A stretch of DNA of 48,003 nucleotides from Deltaproteobacteria bacterium. GTDB taxonomy: Bacteria; Desulfobacterota; Syntrophia; Syntrophales; UBA2210. The stretch is taken from the NCBI GenBank assembly GCA_019313695.1, contig JAFDAS010000007.1:1-48003 (forward strand), written 5' to 3'. Below, one piece after another: positions 1 through 7,404 of the stretch; the stretch's first letter is position 1, and each line of letters opens with the position of its first letter. Below the pieces are notes generated by a model, which searched no databases, was not told the origin of the DNA, and was given only the letters and a program-made list of their open reading frames with translations. The translations under genes and the position numbers were made by a program.

Positions 1-103
1 GCTGGGAGTCGGGGGGGAAGAAGCCTGGCCCTACGGCAGCCAAGCTACTTAACTTGGTGGATCGGAAAGGCATCCAGGCAGTTGCGTGATCCGCAGAAAA
101 AAT
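1..103 (+). other. possible internal fragment of a group II intron
   Basis: This stretch has no reading frame of note and looks like structured RNA: short G-rich and C-rich blocks that can pair, such as GCCTGGCCCTACGGCAG and AACTTGGTGGATC. It reads naturally as a continuation of the intron 5' end found at the other end of the window (47899-48003), as if the two window ends were parts of copies of one intron. I cannot verify this without an intron alignment. It could instead be another structured or repeat sequence. Confidence 0.3.
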
Positions 104-119
104 AATCAGGGGGTAATCA

Positions 120-146
120 GGGGGTCAGGCTTGCCTTATTGTCGTT
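120..146 (+). repeat. left terminal inverted repeat of the RAYT element
   Basis: Perfect 27-bp inverted match to 1629-1655. It is preceded by a short direct duplication, TAATCAGGGGG, around 101-124. Confidence 0.75.
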
Positions 147-380
147 GTTGTATTGTGGATATATTCGTGGTATGCAAGGTATGTAGAGATTTTAAATGGG
201 GCAGACTCCATTTATTATAAGGGTGAAGAATTGATGAACTCGTAAAAAGCTCCGCTATGCCCCAACGAGTCGGGACATTATAATTGGAAGTAACTTGCAT
301 TATTTAAATTCGTGTATTACTTGGCATATGTTAAGAAATATCAATAAGTTATGGCGATTTTGTAAATTTTAGTTTCTTGG

Positions 381-516
381 AAGTCGAAATATGCACAATT
401 TTGTCATTCCCGTGAAGCTTGTCCTCGACCCCGATCGGGGAACGGGAATCCAGTTTTTTCAAGCACTTAGCCCTCCGTGGATTCCCGCCTGCGCGGGAAT
501 GACAGACTTTTTACGA
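381..516. repeat. dispersed palindromic repeat (family D), copy 1
   Basis: The segment begins AAGTCGAAATATGCACAATT and TTGTCATTCCCG, and ends with the inverse pieces CGGGAATGACAGACTTTTTACG. Inside are further hairpins (CCCCGATCGGGG). The same outer sequences recur at 8781-8908, 19020-19175 and 47839-47898, with fragments near 240 and 19693. It looks like a non-coding miniature element that folds into a long hairpin. Confidence 0.7.
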
Positions 517-537
517 GACCATCAAGAATTGTTACCG

Positions 538-595
538 GCTGCATGAGAAGATGGTGCATATCAAAAACCAAATAACGACAATAAGGCAAGCCTGA
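538..595 (+). repeat. unoccupied duplicate of the transposase 3' end
   Basis: Bases 538-573 repeat the 3' end of the transposase gene (1497-1532), and 574-595 repeat the element's right end (1629-1650), with nothing between them. In the full-length copy the same two pieces are separated by about 96 bp of a family-B repeat. This short copy is therefore the pre-insertion arrangement. Read in the transposase frame it would end ...NQITTIRQA instead of ...NQIVK. Confidence 0.75.
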
Positions 596-600
596 TAACC

Positions 601-1542
601 ATGGCAAGGAAACCTCGCATCCACTATCCCGGAGCAATTTATCATGTAATGCTCAGGGGTAACGCAAAGCAGACTATTTTTCATAATAATGAAGAATACC
701 GGTGTTTTGAGGATATCCTGGCCGAGGGGCTGGAGCAATATTCGCTCATGCTGCACGCGTATTGCTGGATGGAAAATCATGTTCACATGGCATTGCAAGT
801 CAACGACAAACCGCTTTCGAAGCTGATGCAAAATCTCTCGCAGCGCTATACACACTGGTTCAATAAGCGTTATGACCGGGTCGGGCACTTGTTCCAGGGA
901 CGTTACAAGGCAATTCTTGTGGACAAAGATGCCTATCTGTTAGAGCTGATCCGTTACATTCATCTCAACCCGGTACGTGCTGATATGGTGAGTGACCCCA
1001 TTGATTATCCTTTGAGCAGTCACGCAGCATATACCGGGCATGTGCAACCCCCTTTCTGGTTAACTGTCGACTGGGGCCTGGGTCAATTCGGCGAAACGGA
1101 ATCTGCCGCGCGTGCCGCTTATTTGCATTTTATGGGACAAGCAACGGAGGATAAACTTCTGGCGCAGCTCCGCCATGGCAGTAAGGAGGGGCGAATACTC
1201 GGCAATGAAAATTTTATCAAGGATGCACTCACACAAAACAGTGAAGCGGTTCCGGCGGGGATTACAATTGAGCAGCTGGTGGATGTGGTAGCGCATGGTT
1301 ACCATATCTCGCCTCTGGAAATGACGAGCGCCAGTCGTTCAAGACATCTGGCGGAAGCAAGGGCGATGACCGCACTGATCGGCATGGACCATTGCGATTA
1401 TTCGCTGTCAAATTTTGCACAGTACTTTAACCGGGATATGCCATCAATGAGCAGACAGATCAAAGCGATACGTGCTCGCCTTACAAAGAGCCAGCTGCTG
1501 CATGAGAAGATGGTGCATATCAAAAACCAAATTGTTAAATAA
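601..1542 (+). CDS. REP-associated tyrosine transposase (RAYT, Y1_Tnp/IS200-like) with C-terminal DnaA-like DNA-binding domain
   Basis: A 313-residue single-strand DNA transposase of the HUH family. The N-terminal Y1 domain (about 1-150) opens with RKPRIHYPGAIYHVMLRGN and carries the metal-binding HVH of MENHVHM near residue 60 and the signature RYIHLNPVRA near residue 120. The catalytic tyrosine should lie in this last region. Residues about 220-300 resemble the DnaA domain IV helix-turn-helix, a fusion common in RAYTs. These enzymes cut and join single-stranded ends next to palindromes. The stop codon (TAA) lies inside an inserted family-B repeat, which replaced the original tail. It sits within a 1.5-kb element with perfect terminal inverted repeats. 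Start: ATG at 601, without a clear ribosome binding site. Confidence 0.88.
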   Translation: MARKPRIHYPGAIYHVMLRGNAKQTIFHNNEEYRCFEDILAEGLEQYSLMLHAYCWMENHVHMALQVNDKPLSKLMQNLSQRYTHWFNKRYDRVGHLFQGRYKAILVDKDAYLLELIRYIHLNPVRADMVSDPIDYPLSSHAAYTGHVQPPFWLTVDWGLGQFGETESAARAAYLHFMGQATEDKLLAQLRHGSKEGRILGNENFIKDALTQNSEAVPAGITIEQLVDVVAHGYHISPLEMTSASRSRHLAEARAMTALIGMDHCDYSLSNFAQYFNRDMPSMSRQIKAIRARLTKSQLLHEKMVHIKNQIVK

Positions 1543-1628
1543 GGGACACTTCCCTATTTAGGAAGTAGGCGTAATTACTCAGGTATAAATATTAGATAGG
1601 GTTAAAAAATCAAACAGGGAAGTAAAAT
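1533..1628. repeat. family B miniature element, copy 1, inserted in the transposase 3' end
   Basis: It starts TGTTAAATAAGGGACACTTCC and ends near CAGGGAAGTA, and is flanked by AAAT at 1529-1532 and 1625-1628 as a likely 4-bp target duplication. It is similar over most of its length to copy 2 at 11135-11236, but its right arm is decayed. Comparison with the unoccupied duplicate at 538-595 shows that this segment is an insertion. Confidence 0.75.
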
Positions 1629-1655
1629 AACGACAATAAGGCAAGCCTGACCCCC
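1629..1655 (-). repeat. right terminal inverted repeat of the RAYT element
   Basis: Perfect inverted match to 120-146. The first 22 bases also recur at 574-595. Confidence 0.75.
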
Positions 1656-2432
1656 ATGATCCCGATGAAGAAAATAATAGCGCCTTTGTTTTATCCATTA
1701 TCGCTTTGTCTTGGGTTTCTGCTTGTGAGCATTTTTCTTCTCTGTTTTACTCGCAGGCGAAGGACGGGGAAGCTGATGGTCTGCCTGGGCTTTGTTCTGC
1801 TGGCGCTGTTCAGCTATGCCCCTCTCCCCGATATCGCTCTTGAGTCCCTGGAATGCAGATACGCTCCCCTTGTCGATGTGTCTCAATTCTCCGATGTTAA
1901 GTGGGTGGTCGTGCTGGGTGGCGGCCATAATTCGGATTCAAAATTTCCCGCTACATTGCAGCTCTCCGAATCCTCCCTCAGCCGTCTTGTCGAGGGGGTT
2001 CGAATCCACGGGCTCCTGCCGGAAAGCTGTCTTGTTTTATCGGGTGGCGCTGTCTTTGATCCGGTATCTGAAGCAGAGGTGATGGCGCGCGCTGCCGGGG
2101 TTATGGGGGTAGGGGGCGACGGGATTGTCCTCGAGGAGCTTTCCAGGGATACCGGTGATCAGGCCCGATTAGTTCACGAAATAGTCGGAGATGAAAGATT
2201 TATCCTGGTAACCTCCGCCTCGCATATGCCCCGTTCGATGGTCCTCTTCCGGAAATCCGGTATGGAACCGATACCGGCCCCCACGGATTACCGGGTGAAA
2301 AAAAGGCAAAGGCTCAGCCCGGGTGTCTTCTTCCCCAATGCCGGCAATCTTCGCAAGATGGAAATGGTCTTTCATGAATACCTGGGTCTGTGCTGGACAG
2401 CCCTGACTCACTCTCTTGACAGGCTATATTGA
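1656..2432 (+). CDS. elyC: ElyC/SanA/YdcF-family (DUF218) envelope protein
   Basis: A 258-residue inner-membrane protein, close in length and layout to E. coli ElyC (about 259), which is linked to peptidoglycan and undecaprenyl-phosphate metabolism at low temperature. Two membrane helices lie at about residues 8-30 and 40-58. The DUF218 domain follows: WVVVLGGGHN near 84, LVLSGGAV near 128, an acidic DTGDQA near 168 and VTSASHMPRSM near 185. The ORF begins at ATG 1656, one base after a transposon inverted repeat. A second in-frame ATG at 1665 (MKKIIAP) is an equally good start. Neither has a good Shine-Dalgarno, so the insertion may have replaced the native leader. The family assignment is firm; the exact role is inferred. 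Confidence 0.85.
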   Translation: MIPMKKIIAPLFYPLSLCLGFLLVSIFLLCFTRRRRTGKLMVCLGFVLLALFSYAPLPDIALESLECRYAPLVDVSQFSDVKWVVVLGGGHNSDSKFPATLQLSESSLSRLVEGVRIHGLLPESCLVLSGGAVFDPVSEAEVMARAAGVMGVGGDGIVLEELSRDTGDQARLVHEIVGDERFILVTSASHMPRSMVLFRKSGMEPIPAPTDYRVKKRQRLSPGVFFPNAGNLRKMEMVFHEYLGLCWTALTHSLDRLY

Positions 2433-2495
2433 GCATGGTAGTGTCGTGCCGCTCAAGAAATGTCATCTCCATTAAACAGGGAAGTGTTTAATTGC

Positions 2496-2527
2496 CGCGA
2501 ATAATTAATAATTAAGATGTGACCCTC
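2496..2527. repeat. family A miniature repeat, right end only (copy 1)
   Basis: It ends ...TTAAGATGTGACCCTC, six bases before the next ATG. The stretch before it (TTTAATTGCCGCG) matches that before the copy at 4560-4590, so these two share one truncated form. Just upstream, CAGGGAAGTG (2478-2487) looks like a scrap of family B. Confidence 0.7.
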
Positions 2528-2532
2528 TTTAG

Positions 2533-4401
2533 ATGAGAACGATTATACACAATAAAAACTTTTACCTGATGCTTTTTGCCGACGCGGTTGTTGTGGCGTT
2601 GGCTTATAGCCTGGGATATCTGGTTCGCTTTGAGGGGGATATTCCCTTGCAGAATCTGGCGCATTTTAAGGCCGCCCTGCCGTTTGTCGTCCCTCTCAAA
2701 CTGATCTGTTTTTTCATATTCGGTCTTTACAGGGGGATGTGGAGATACACAAGTCTCGCGGATATAAGGAAGGTCCTTAAAGCGGCGGCGCTTTCCTCCA
2801 TAATTATTATATTGACTATTCTGTTTTTATACCGCTTCCAGGGTTATGCCCGTTCGGTGTATGTTATCGATTTTGTGTTCACGTTTCTCCTTGTGGGGGG
2901 GATCCGGGTTTCCGTTCGACTGTTTTTTGCCGGTGAGTATCCGTTTTCCCGGGTATTTAAACGCGGCGGAGAATTTTCCGCGAGGACATTGCTGATCGTC
3001 GGCGCGGGAGACGCGGGTGAAAAGGTGCTCAGGGAAATTCTGGAACATCCGTCGATTAATGTAAAACCTGTGGGATTTCTTGATGATGATCCGGTCAAAA
3101 AGGGGAAGGCAATCCATGGAATTCCCGTCCTGGGAACGCTGGATGATATCGGCAGGATTAAAGAGAAGTTCGAGGAGATACTGATTACCATTCCTTCGGT
3201 CAGGGGTGAGGCGATGCGGCGTATCGTTTCTCTGTGTGAAGAGACGGGGAAGCCGTTTCGAACCGTGCCCGGAATCTGGGAGCTGATCGAGGGAAAGGTT
3301 TCGGTAAAATCGATTCGCAAGGTACGGCTGGAAGACCTGCTGGATCGAGAGGAGATTCATCTGGACGAAGAGGAGATTCGTCAATACATAAAAGACAAGC
3401 GGGTTATGATTACAGGGGCGGGGGGATCCATAGGGTCTGAGCTGGTAAGGCAGATGGGACGTTTTCAGCCACAGGCGCTGGCGCTTCTGGATTTCAGCGA
3501 GGAAAATCTTTTTCAGATAGAGGGAGAGTGCCGGCAGCGGTTCGGTTTTATCCCGGTATCGGGGTTTCTGGTTGATGTGAAAAACCGGGAATCCACGTGC
3601 AGGGCGTTTCGTGAATTTGGCCCTGACGTTGTCTTTCATGCCGCCGCTTATAAGCATGTTCCCATGCAGGAAATGCACCCGTGGGAGGCGGTGTTCAATA
3701 ATATCGCGGGCACACGAAACCTGGTCGAGGCGGCCCTGGAAAACCGGGTGGAGCGCTTTGTGCTTGTCTCGACGGATAAGGCCGTGCGGCCCGGCAATGT
3801 TATGGGCGCGACGAAACGCGTGGCTGAGATGCTTGTAGAATGCGTGAATGGCGGTGGCGTGACGCGTTTTATGGCTGTGCGCTTCGGGAATGTGCTCTGG
3901 AGCTCCGGGTCGGCGATTCCCCTGTTTCAGAAACAGATTTCCCGGGGCTTGCCTGTGACTATTACGCATCCGGAGATAACGCGTTATTTCATGAGCATTC
4001 CGGAGGCCGCACAGCTCATCCTTCAGGCGGGAGCTATGGGGAGGGGATGCGAGATATTCATCCTGGATATGGGCAAGCCCATGCGTATTGTCGATCTGGC
4101 CCGGGATCTGATACGTCTCAGCGGTCTTGAGCCGGACAAGGATATCCCCATTCAATTTATAGGGCTCAGGCCGGGGGAAAAGCTCTATGAAGAACTGATT
4201 ACGGAAGGGGAGGGGATCGTGGCCACTGATCATGAGAAAATCCTCGTCCTGTGTGGTAACGCGCACAATCGTGACGCCCTCAATGCACAGATCGACGAAC
4301 TCCTCGCAGTCGCGGCCACCTACGATGCCGCCGCCATAAGAGAAAAACTCCTTGAAATCGTACCGGAATACACACCAGGAGGGTCACATCTTAATTATTA
4401 A
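2533..4401 (+). CDS. membrane-bound nucleoside-diphosphate-sugar 4,6-dehydratase/epimerase (WbpM/CapD/FlaA1 family)
   Basis: A 622-residue enzyme of the WbpM type, which converts UDP-GlcNAc-like sugars to 4-keto-6-deoxy intermediates for surface polysaccharide. The N-terminal 120 residues hold about four membrane helices. A first Rossmann domain starts with VGAGDAGEKVL near 156. The catalytic short-chain dehydrogenase domain starts with TGAGGSIGSELV near 294. The active-site region is STDKAVRPGNVMGATKR near 412-428, where the usual Tyr of the YxxxK motif is Met, as is normal in this membrane-bound subfamily. The last residues (GSHLNY) and the stop codon are encoded by a family-A repeat that begins at 4379, so the native C-terminus has been replaced. 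No glycan-synthesis neighbours are seen. The substrate is not certain. Confidence 0.9.
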   Translation: MRTIIHNKNFYLMLFADAVVVALAYSLGYLVRFEGDIPLQNLAHFKAALPFVVPLKLICFFIFGLYRGMWRYTSLADIRKVLKAAALSSIIIILTILFLYRFQGYARSVYVIDFVFTFLLVGGIRVSVRLFFAGEYPFSRVFKRGGEFSARTLLIVGAGDAGEKVLREILEHPSINVKPVGFLDDDPVKKGKAIHGIPVLGTLDDIGRIKEKFEEILITIPSVRGEAMRRIVSLCEETGKPFRTVPGIWELIEGKVSVKSIRKVRLEDLLDREEIHLDEEEIRQYIKDKRVMITGAGGSIGSELVRQMGRFQPQALALLDFSEENLFQIEGECRQRFGFIPVSGFLVDVKNRESTCRAFREFGPDVVFHAAAYKHVPMQEMHPWEAVFNNIAGTRNLVEAALENRVERFVLVSTDKAVRPGNVMGATKRVAEMLVECVNGGGVTRFMAVRFGNVLWSSGSAIPLFQKQISRGLPVTITHPEITRYFMSIPEAAQLILQAGAMGRGCEIFILDMGKPMRIVDLARDLIRLSGLEPDKDIPIQFIGLRPGEKLYEELITEGEGIVATDHEKILVLCGNAHNRDALNAQIDELLAVAATYDAAAIREKLLEIVPEYTPGGSHLNY

Positions 4402-4493
4402 TTATTCGCGTATTCAAACAGTGAAATCCGCTACTTCGCTACTATTTCGGCCAGATCAGAGGACGAATAGTTAATAATTAAGATGTGACCCTC
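4379..4493. repeat. family A miniature inverted-repeat element, complete copy (upstream of polA)
   Basis: A 115-bp element with arms of about 30 bp: GAGGGTCACATCTTAATTAT at the left and its inverse at the right, with a unique core between. It is the reverse complement of the copy at 7279-7393 with, by eye, a single mismatch. It provides the final codons and stop of the preceding dehydratase gene. Confidence 0.85.
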
Positions 4494-4559
4494 TTAAATG
4501 GGGTCAGACTCGATTTAATTCATGACTCCTGTGACCCTCATGCGACGGTTTAAATTACC

Positions 4560-4590
4560 GCGAATAATTAATAATTAAGATGTGACCCTC
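4560..4590. repeat. family A miniature repeat, right end only (copy 3)
   Basis: It ends ...AAGATGTGACCCTC one base before the polA ATG. It has the same truncated form as 2496-2527. Any polA leader and ribosome binding site are therefore made of repeat DNA. Confidence 0.7.
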
Positions 4591-4591
4591 T

Positions 4592-7264
4592 ATGAATGAG
4601 AAACCTACATTGTTCCTCATAGATGGAACGAATTATATCTATCGCGCGTTTTACGCGATTCGCGGGCTTTCCAATTCCAGGGGATTTCCCACTAACGCGA
4701 TCTATGGTTTTACCAATATGCTCATGAAGCTGTGCCGCGACTGGGGGCCGGAGTATATCGCCGTTGTGTTCGACGCGAAAGGTCCCACGTTCAGGCATGA
4801 GGCGTATGATCAGTACAAGGCGAACCGCAGCGCGATGCCCGATGAACTTCGCCCCCAGATCCCGCATATCAGGGATGTCGTCCGCGGTTTTTCCATGAAG
4901 GTCATCGAAGAGCAGGGGGTAGAGGCGGATGATATTATCGGCACCCTGGCGAAGAGATACGGGCAGGCGGGGATGAAGGTGGTCATCGCCTCCGGTGATA
5001 AGGATCTGATGCAGCTTGTGTCGGATAATGTCCTGATGGTGGATACCATGAAGGACATATCCTACGATGTGGAGGGTGTCCGGAACCGTTTCGGCGTTGG
5101 TCCCGACAGGGTGATCGATATACTGGGTCTCGCGGGGGACACATCGGATAATATCCCCGGTGTCCCCGGTGTGGGTGAAAAAACCGCGCTCAAACTGGTG
5201 AACCAGTTCGGCTCTCTCGAAGGTGTCCTGGAAAATGCCGGAGAGGTCAAGGGCAGGGGACTGAGTGAAAAACTGAAGGAGTTTGCCGATCAGGCCCGCA
5301 TGAGCAGGGATCTGGCCACTATCAGAACGGATGTCCCGGTGGATTTCGATCTGGAGGATCTGCGTTTCAGGGAACCCGATGTGGAGGCTCTGAAGGAGAT
5401 CTTCCGGGAGTTCGAATTTCCCGCCCTCATCTCGAAACTGGGGCTAAAGGAGGAGCGGGAGGAGACGGATTATCGCCTGATTATCGATGAAACGGAATTC
5501 GATAGTCTGCTAGGTGAACTTCGACAGTCCGATGGGTTTTCCTTCGATCTGGAATTGACTTCAGATGAGGCGATGAGGTCAGAGATCGTTGGAATAGCGG
5601 TCTGCAGCGGCGCGAAGAAGGCCTGCTATATACCCCTGTCTCACACGTGTGAGGAGGCGCAGGAACAGCTTGCCGCGGATATGGCGCTGGGACGGCTGGC
5701 CCCGCTCTTTTCCGATGACAGCCTGAAGAAATACGGGCATGATCTCAAGACGGCGTCTGTTGTCCTCTCGCGGATGGGGATCGCGCTGAATGGGCACGGA
5801 TGCGATGTCATGGTGGCATCTTATGTCCTTAATCCCTCCCTGCGCGGGTATGGTCTGCCGGATGTGGCGCAGGATCACCTCGGTCGCGGTATTGCTTCCC
5901 TCAAAGACCTGACGGGGAGTGGCGCGAAGACGATTCCTTTTCAGGCCGTGCCTCTGGAAGATGCCGCGGATTACGCGTGCCGCAGGGCGGATTTTATATT
6001 CAGACTCTCGCCCCTGCTGGATGAGAAGATTGAGGAGGCGGGTCTGAGTGATCTTTTCCATGGGGTGGAAATGCCCCTTGTCGGGGTGCTTGCCTCGATG
6101 GAAAAGAAGGGAGTTCTTCTTGATTGTGAGCTTCTGGGTGAAATATCACGCGGGCTTGGAGAACGGCTCGGCGTCTCCGAGGAGAAGATATACGGTCTGG
6201 CGGAGGAGGAGTTCAATATAAATTCCCCGAAACAGTTGCAGGCGATACTCTTCGACAGGCTCGGCCTTCCCCGGGGCAGGAAGACGAAGGCGGGCTACTC
6301 GACGGATGTGGACGTATTGACGAACCTCGCGAGATCCTATGAGCTTCCGGCGGAGATACTTGAGTACCGCGGCATGGCAAAGCTCAAATCGACCTATGTC
6401 GATGCCCTGCCCGCGCTTGTCAATCCGGAGACGGGGAGGGTGCACACATCGTATAATCAGACTGTGACGGCGACGGGAAGGCTCTCGAGCAGCAATCCCA
6501 ATCTCCAGAACATACCGATAAGGACGGCCGAGGGGAAGAGGATACGCCAGGCCTTCATCGCGCCTGAAGGATGCGAAATCGTGTCGGCCGACTATTCTCA
6601 GATAGAGCTTCGTATCCTGGCGCATCTCTCCGGGGACAAGCTGCTTATAGAGGCGTTCGAATCCGGCGAAGATGTGCACGCAAAGACGGCCTCCGACATA
6701 TTCGGAGTGTTTCCCGGGATGGTCAGCGAGGAGATGCGCAGGCAGGCAAAGGTGATAAACTTCGGCGTCATTTATGGGATGAGCCCCTTCGGTCTTGCCA
6801 GAGAGCTGGGGATAAGCCAGAAGCGCGCGAAAGATTACATAGATGAATATTTCTCCAGATTTTCCGGCGTTCGCGGGTTCATAGAAGAGACGCTGGTAAA
6901 GGCCGGAGAGAGGGGATTCGTCACTACGCTCCTGAACCGCCGGCGATATATACCGGAGATCAAAAGTGGAAATGTCCAGGTCCGCCAGTTCGCGGAAAGG
7001 ACGGCCATCAACACCCCCATACAGGGGACGGCGGCCGATCTGATCAAGGTGGCGATGCTGAATATCGCGGGCGGGATCAGGGAAAAGAGACTGTCCGCGT
7101 CTATGATTATGCAGGTACACGATGAACTTGTTTTCGAAGTTCCGGCGTGGGAGAAGGAAGAGGTTATGAACCTTGTCAGGCGGGAGATGGAAAAAGTGAT
7201 AACCCTGAAAGTGCCGCTGAAGGTGGAGATCGCCTCCGGTAGAAACTGGGATGAGGCGCATTAA
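4592..7264 (+). CDS. polA: DNA polymerase I
   Basis: An 890-residue family A polymerase for Okazaki-fragment processing and repair. The 5' nuclease domain (1-290) shows FLIDGTNYIYRAFY, GVEADDIIGTLA, SGDKDLMQL and GDTSDNIPGVPGVGEKTA. The polymerase domain (about 480-890) has motif A SADYSQIELR near 664, motif B RRQAKVINFGVIYG near 716 and motif C MQVHDELVFE near 840. The central 3'-5' exonuclease domain keeps the DxE (FDLELT near 318), but the later acidic residues appear lost. The equivalent of E. coli Asp424 falls in HDLKTAS (Ala), and that of Asp501 in YACRRAD (Arg). Proofreading is therefore probably absent, as in several other bacterial PolI enzymes. The ATG follows a repeat and lacks a clear Shine-Dalgarno. 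The gene is bracketed by inverted 115-bp repeats. Confidence 0.97.
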   Translation: MNEKPTLFLIDGTNYIYRAFYAIRGLSNSRGFPTNAIYGFTNMLMKLCRDWGPEYIAVVFDAKGPTFRHEAYDQYKANRSAMPDELRPQIPHIRDVVRGFSMKVIEEQGVEADDIIGTLAKRYGQAGMKVVIASGDKDLMQLVSDNVLMVDTMKDISYDVEGVRNRFGVGPDRVIDILGLAGDTSDNIPGVPGVGEKTALKLVNQFGSLEGVLENAGEVKGRGLSEKLKEFADQARMSRDLATIRTDVPVDFDLEDLRFREPDVEALKEIFREFEFPALISKLGLKEEREETDYRLIIDETEFDSLLGELRQSDGFSFDLELTSDEAMRSEIVGIAVCSGAKKACYIPLSHTCEEAQEQLAADMALGRLAPLFSDDSLKKYGHDLKTASVVLSRMGIALNGHGCDVMVASYVLNPSLRGYGLPDVAQDHLGRGIASLKDLTGSGAKTIPFQAVPLEDAADYACRRADFIFRLSPLLDEKIEEAGLSDLFHGVEMPLVGVLASMEKKGVLLDCELLGEISRGLGERLGVSEEKIYGLAEEEFNINSPKQLQAILFDRLGLPRGRKTKAGYSTDVDVLTNLARSYELPAEILEYRGMAKLKSTYVDALPALVNPETGRVHTSYNQTVTATGRLSSSNPNLQNIPIRTAEGKRIRQAFIAPEGCEIVSADYSQIELRILAHLSGDKLLIEAFESGEDVHAKTASDIFGVFPGMVSEEMRRQAKVINFGVIYGMSPFGLARELGISQKRAKDYIDEYFSRFSGVRGFIEETLVKAGERGFVTTLLNRRRYIPEIKSGNVQVRQFAERTAINTPIQGTAADLIKVAMLNIAGGIREKRLSASMIMQVHDELVFEVPAWEKEEVMNLVRREMEKVITLKVPLKVEIASGRNWDEAH

Positions 7265-7278
7265 AACAGAGCGCCAGG

Positions 7279-7393
7279 GAGGGTCACATCTTAATTATTA
7301 ACTATTCGTCCTCTGATCTGGCCGAAATAGTAGCGAAGTAGCGGATTTCACTGTTTGAATACGCGAATAGTTAATAATTAAGATGTGACCCTC
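7279..7393. repeat. family A miniature inverted-repeat element, complete copy (downstream of polA)
   Basis: 115 bp, with the same arms as 4379-4493 and the core in the opposite orientation. The next gene starts 12 bases after its end. Confidence 0.85.
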
Positions 7394-7404
7394 ATGGTGA
7401 GATT

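Larger units (their letters stand above)
120..1655 (+). mobile_element. IS200-like/RAYT element with 27-bp terminal inverted repeats
   Basis: The first 27 bases (120-146) are the exact reverse complement of the last 27 (1629-1655), each ending in five G or C. The outer end reads GGGGGTCAGGCTTGCC. Between them lies a transposase of the REP-associated tyrosine (Y1/HUH) family. A third, truncated copy of the right end sits inside the element at 574-595, directly before the transposase gene. True RAYTs are single-copy and usually flanked by REP palindromes rather than long perfect TIRs, so the TIRs may be what the enzyme recognises here. The right end abuts the next gene: the elyC ATG begins one base later. 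Confidence 0.65.

Noticed and set aside
2827-4266. Long 479-codon open frame on the minus strand inside the dehydratase gene
   Set aside because: It mirrors the GC-rich codon pattern of the real gene. The plus-strand protein has all family motifs, while the antisense product has none.
6146-7261. 371-codon antisense frame in polA and similar long ones in atpD, alaS and cinA
   Set aside because: Shadows of well-identified genes, with no recognisable domains or ribosome binding sites.
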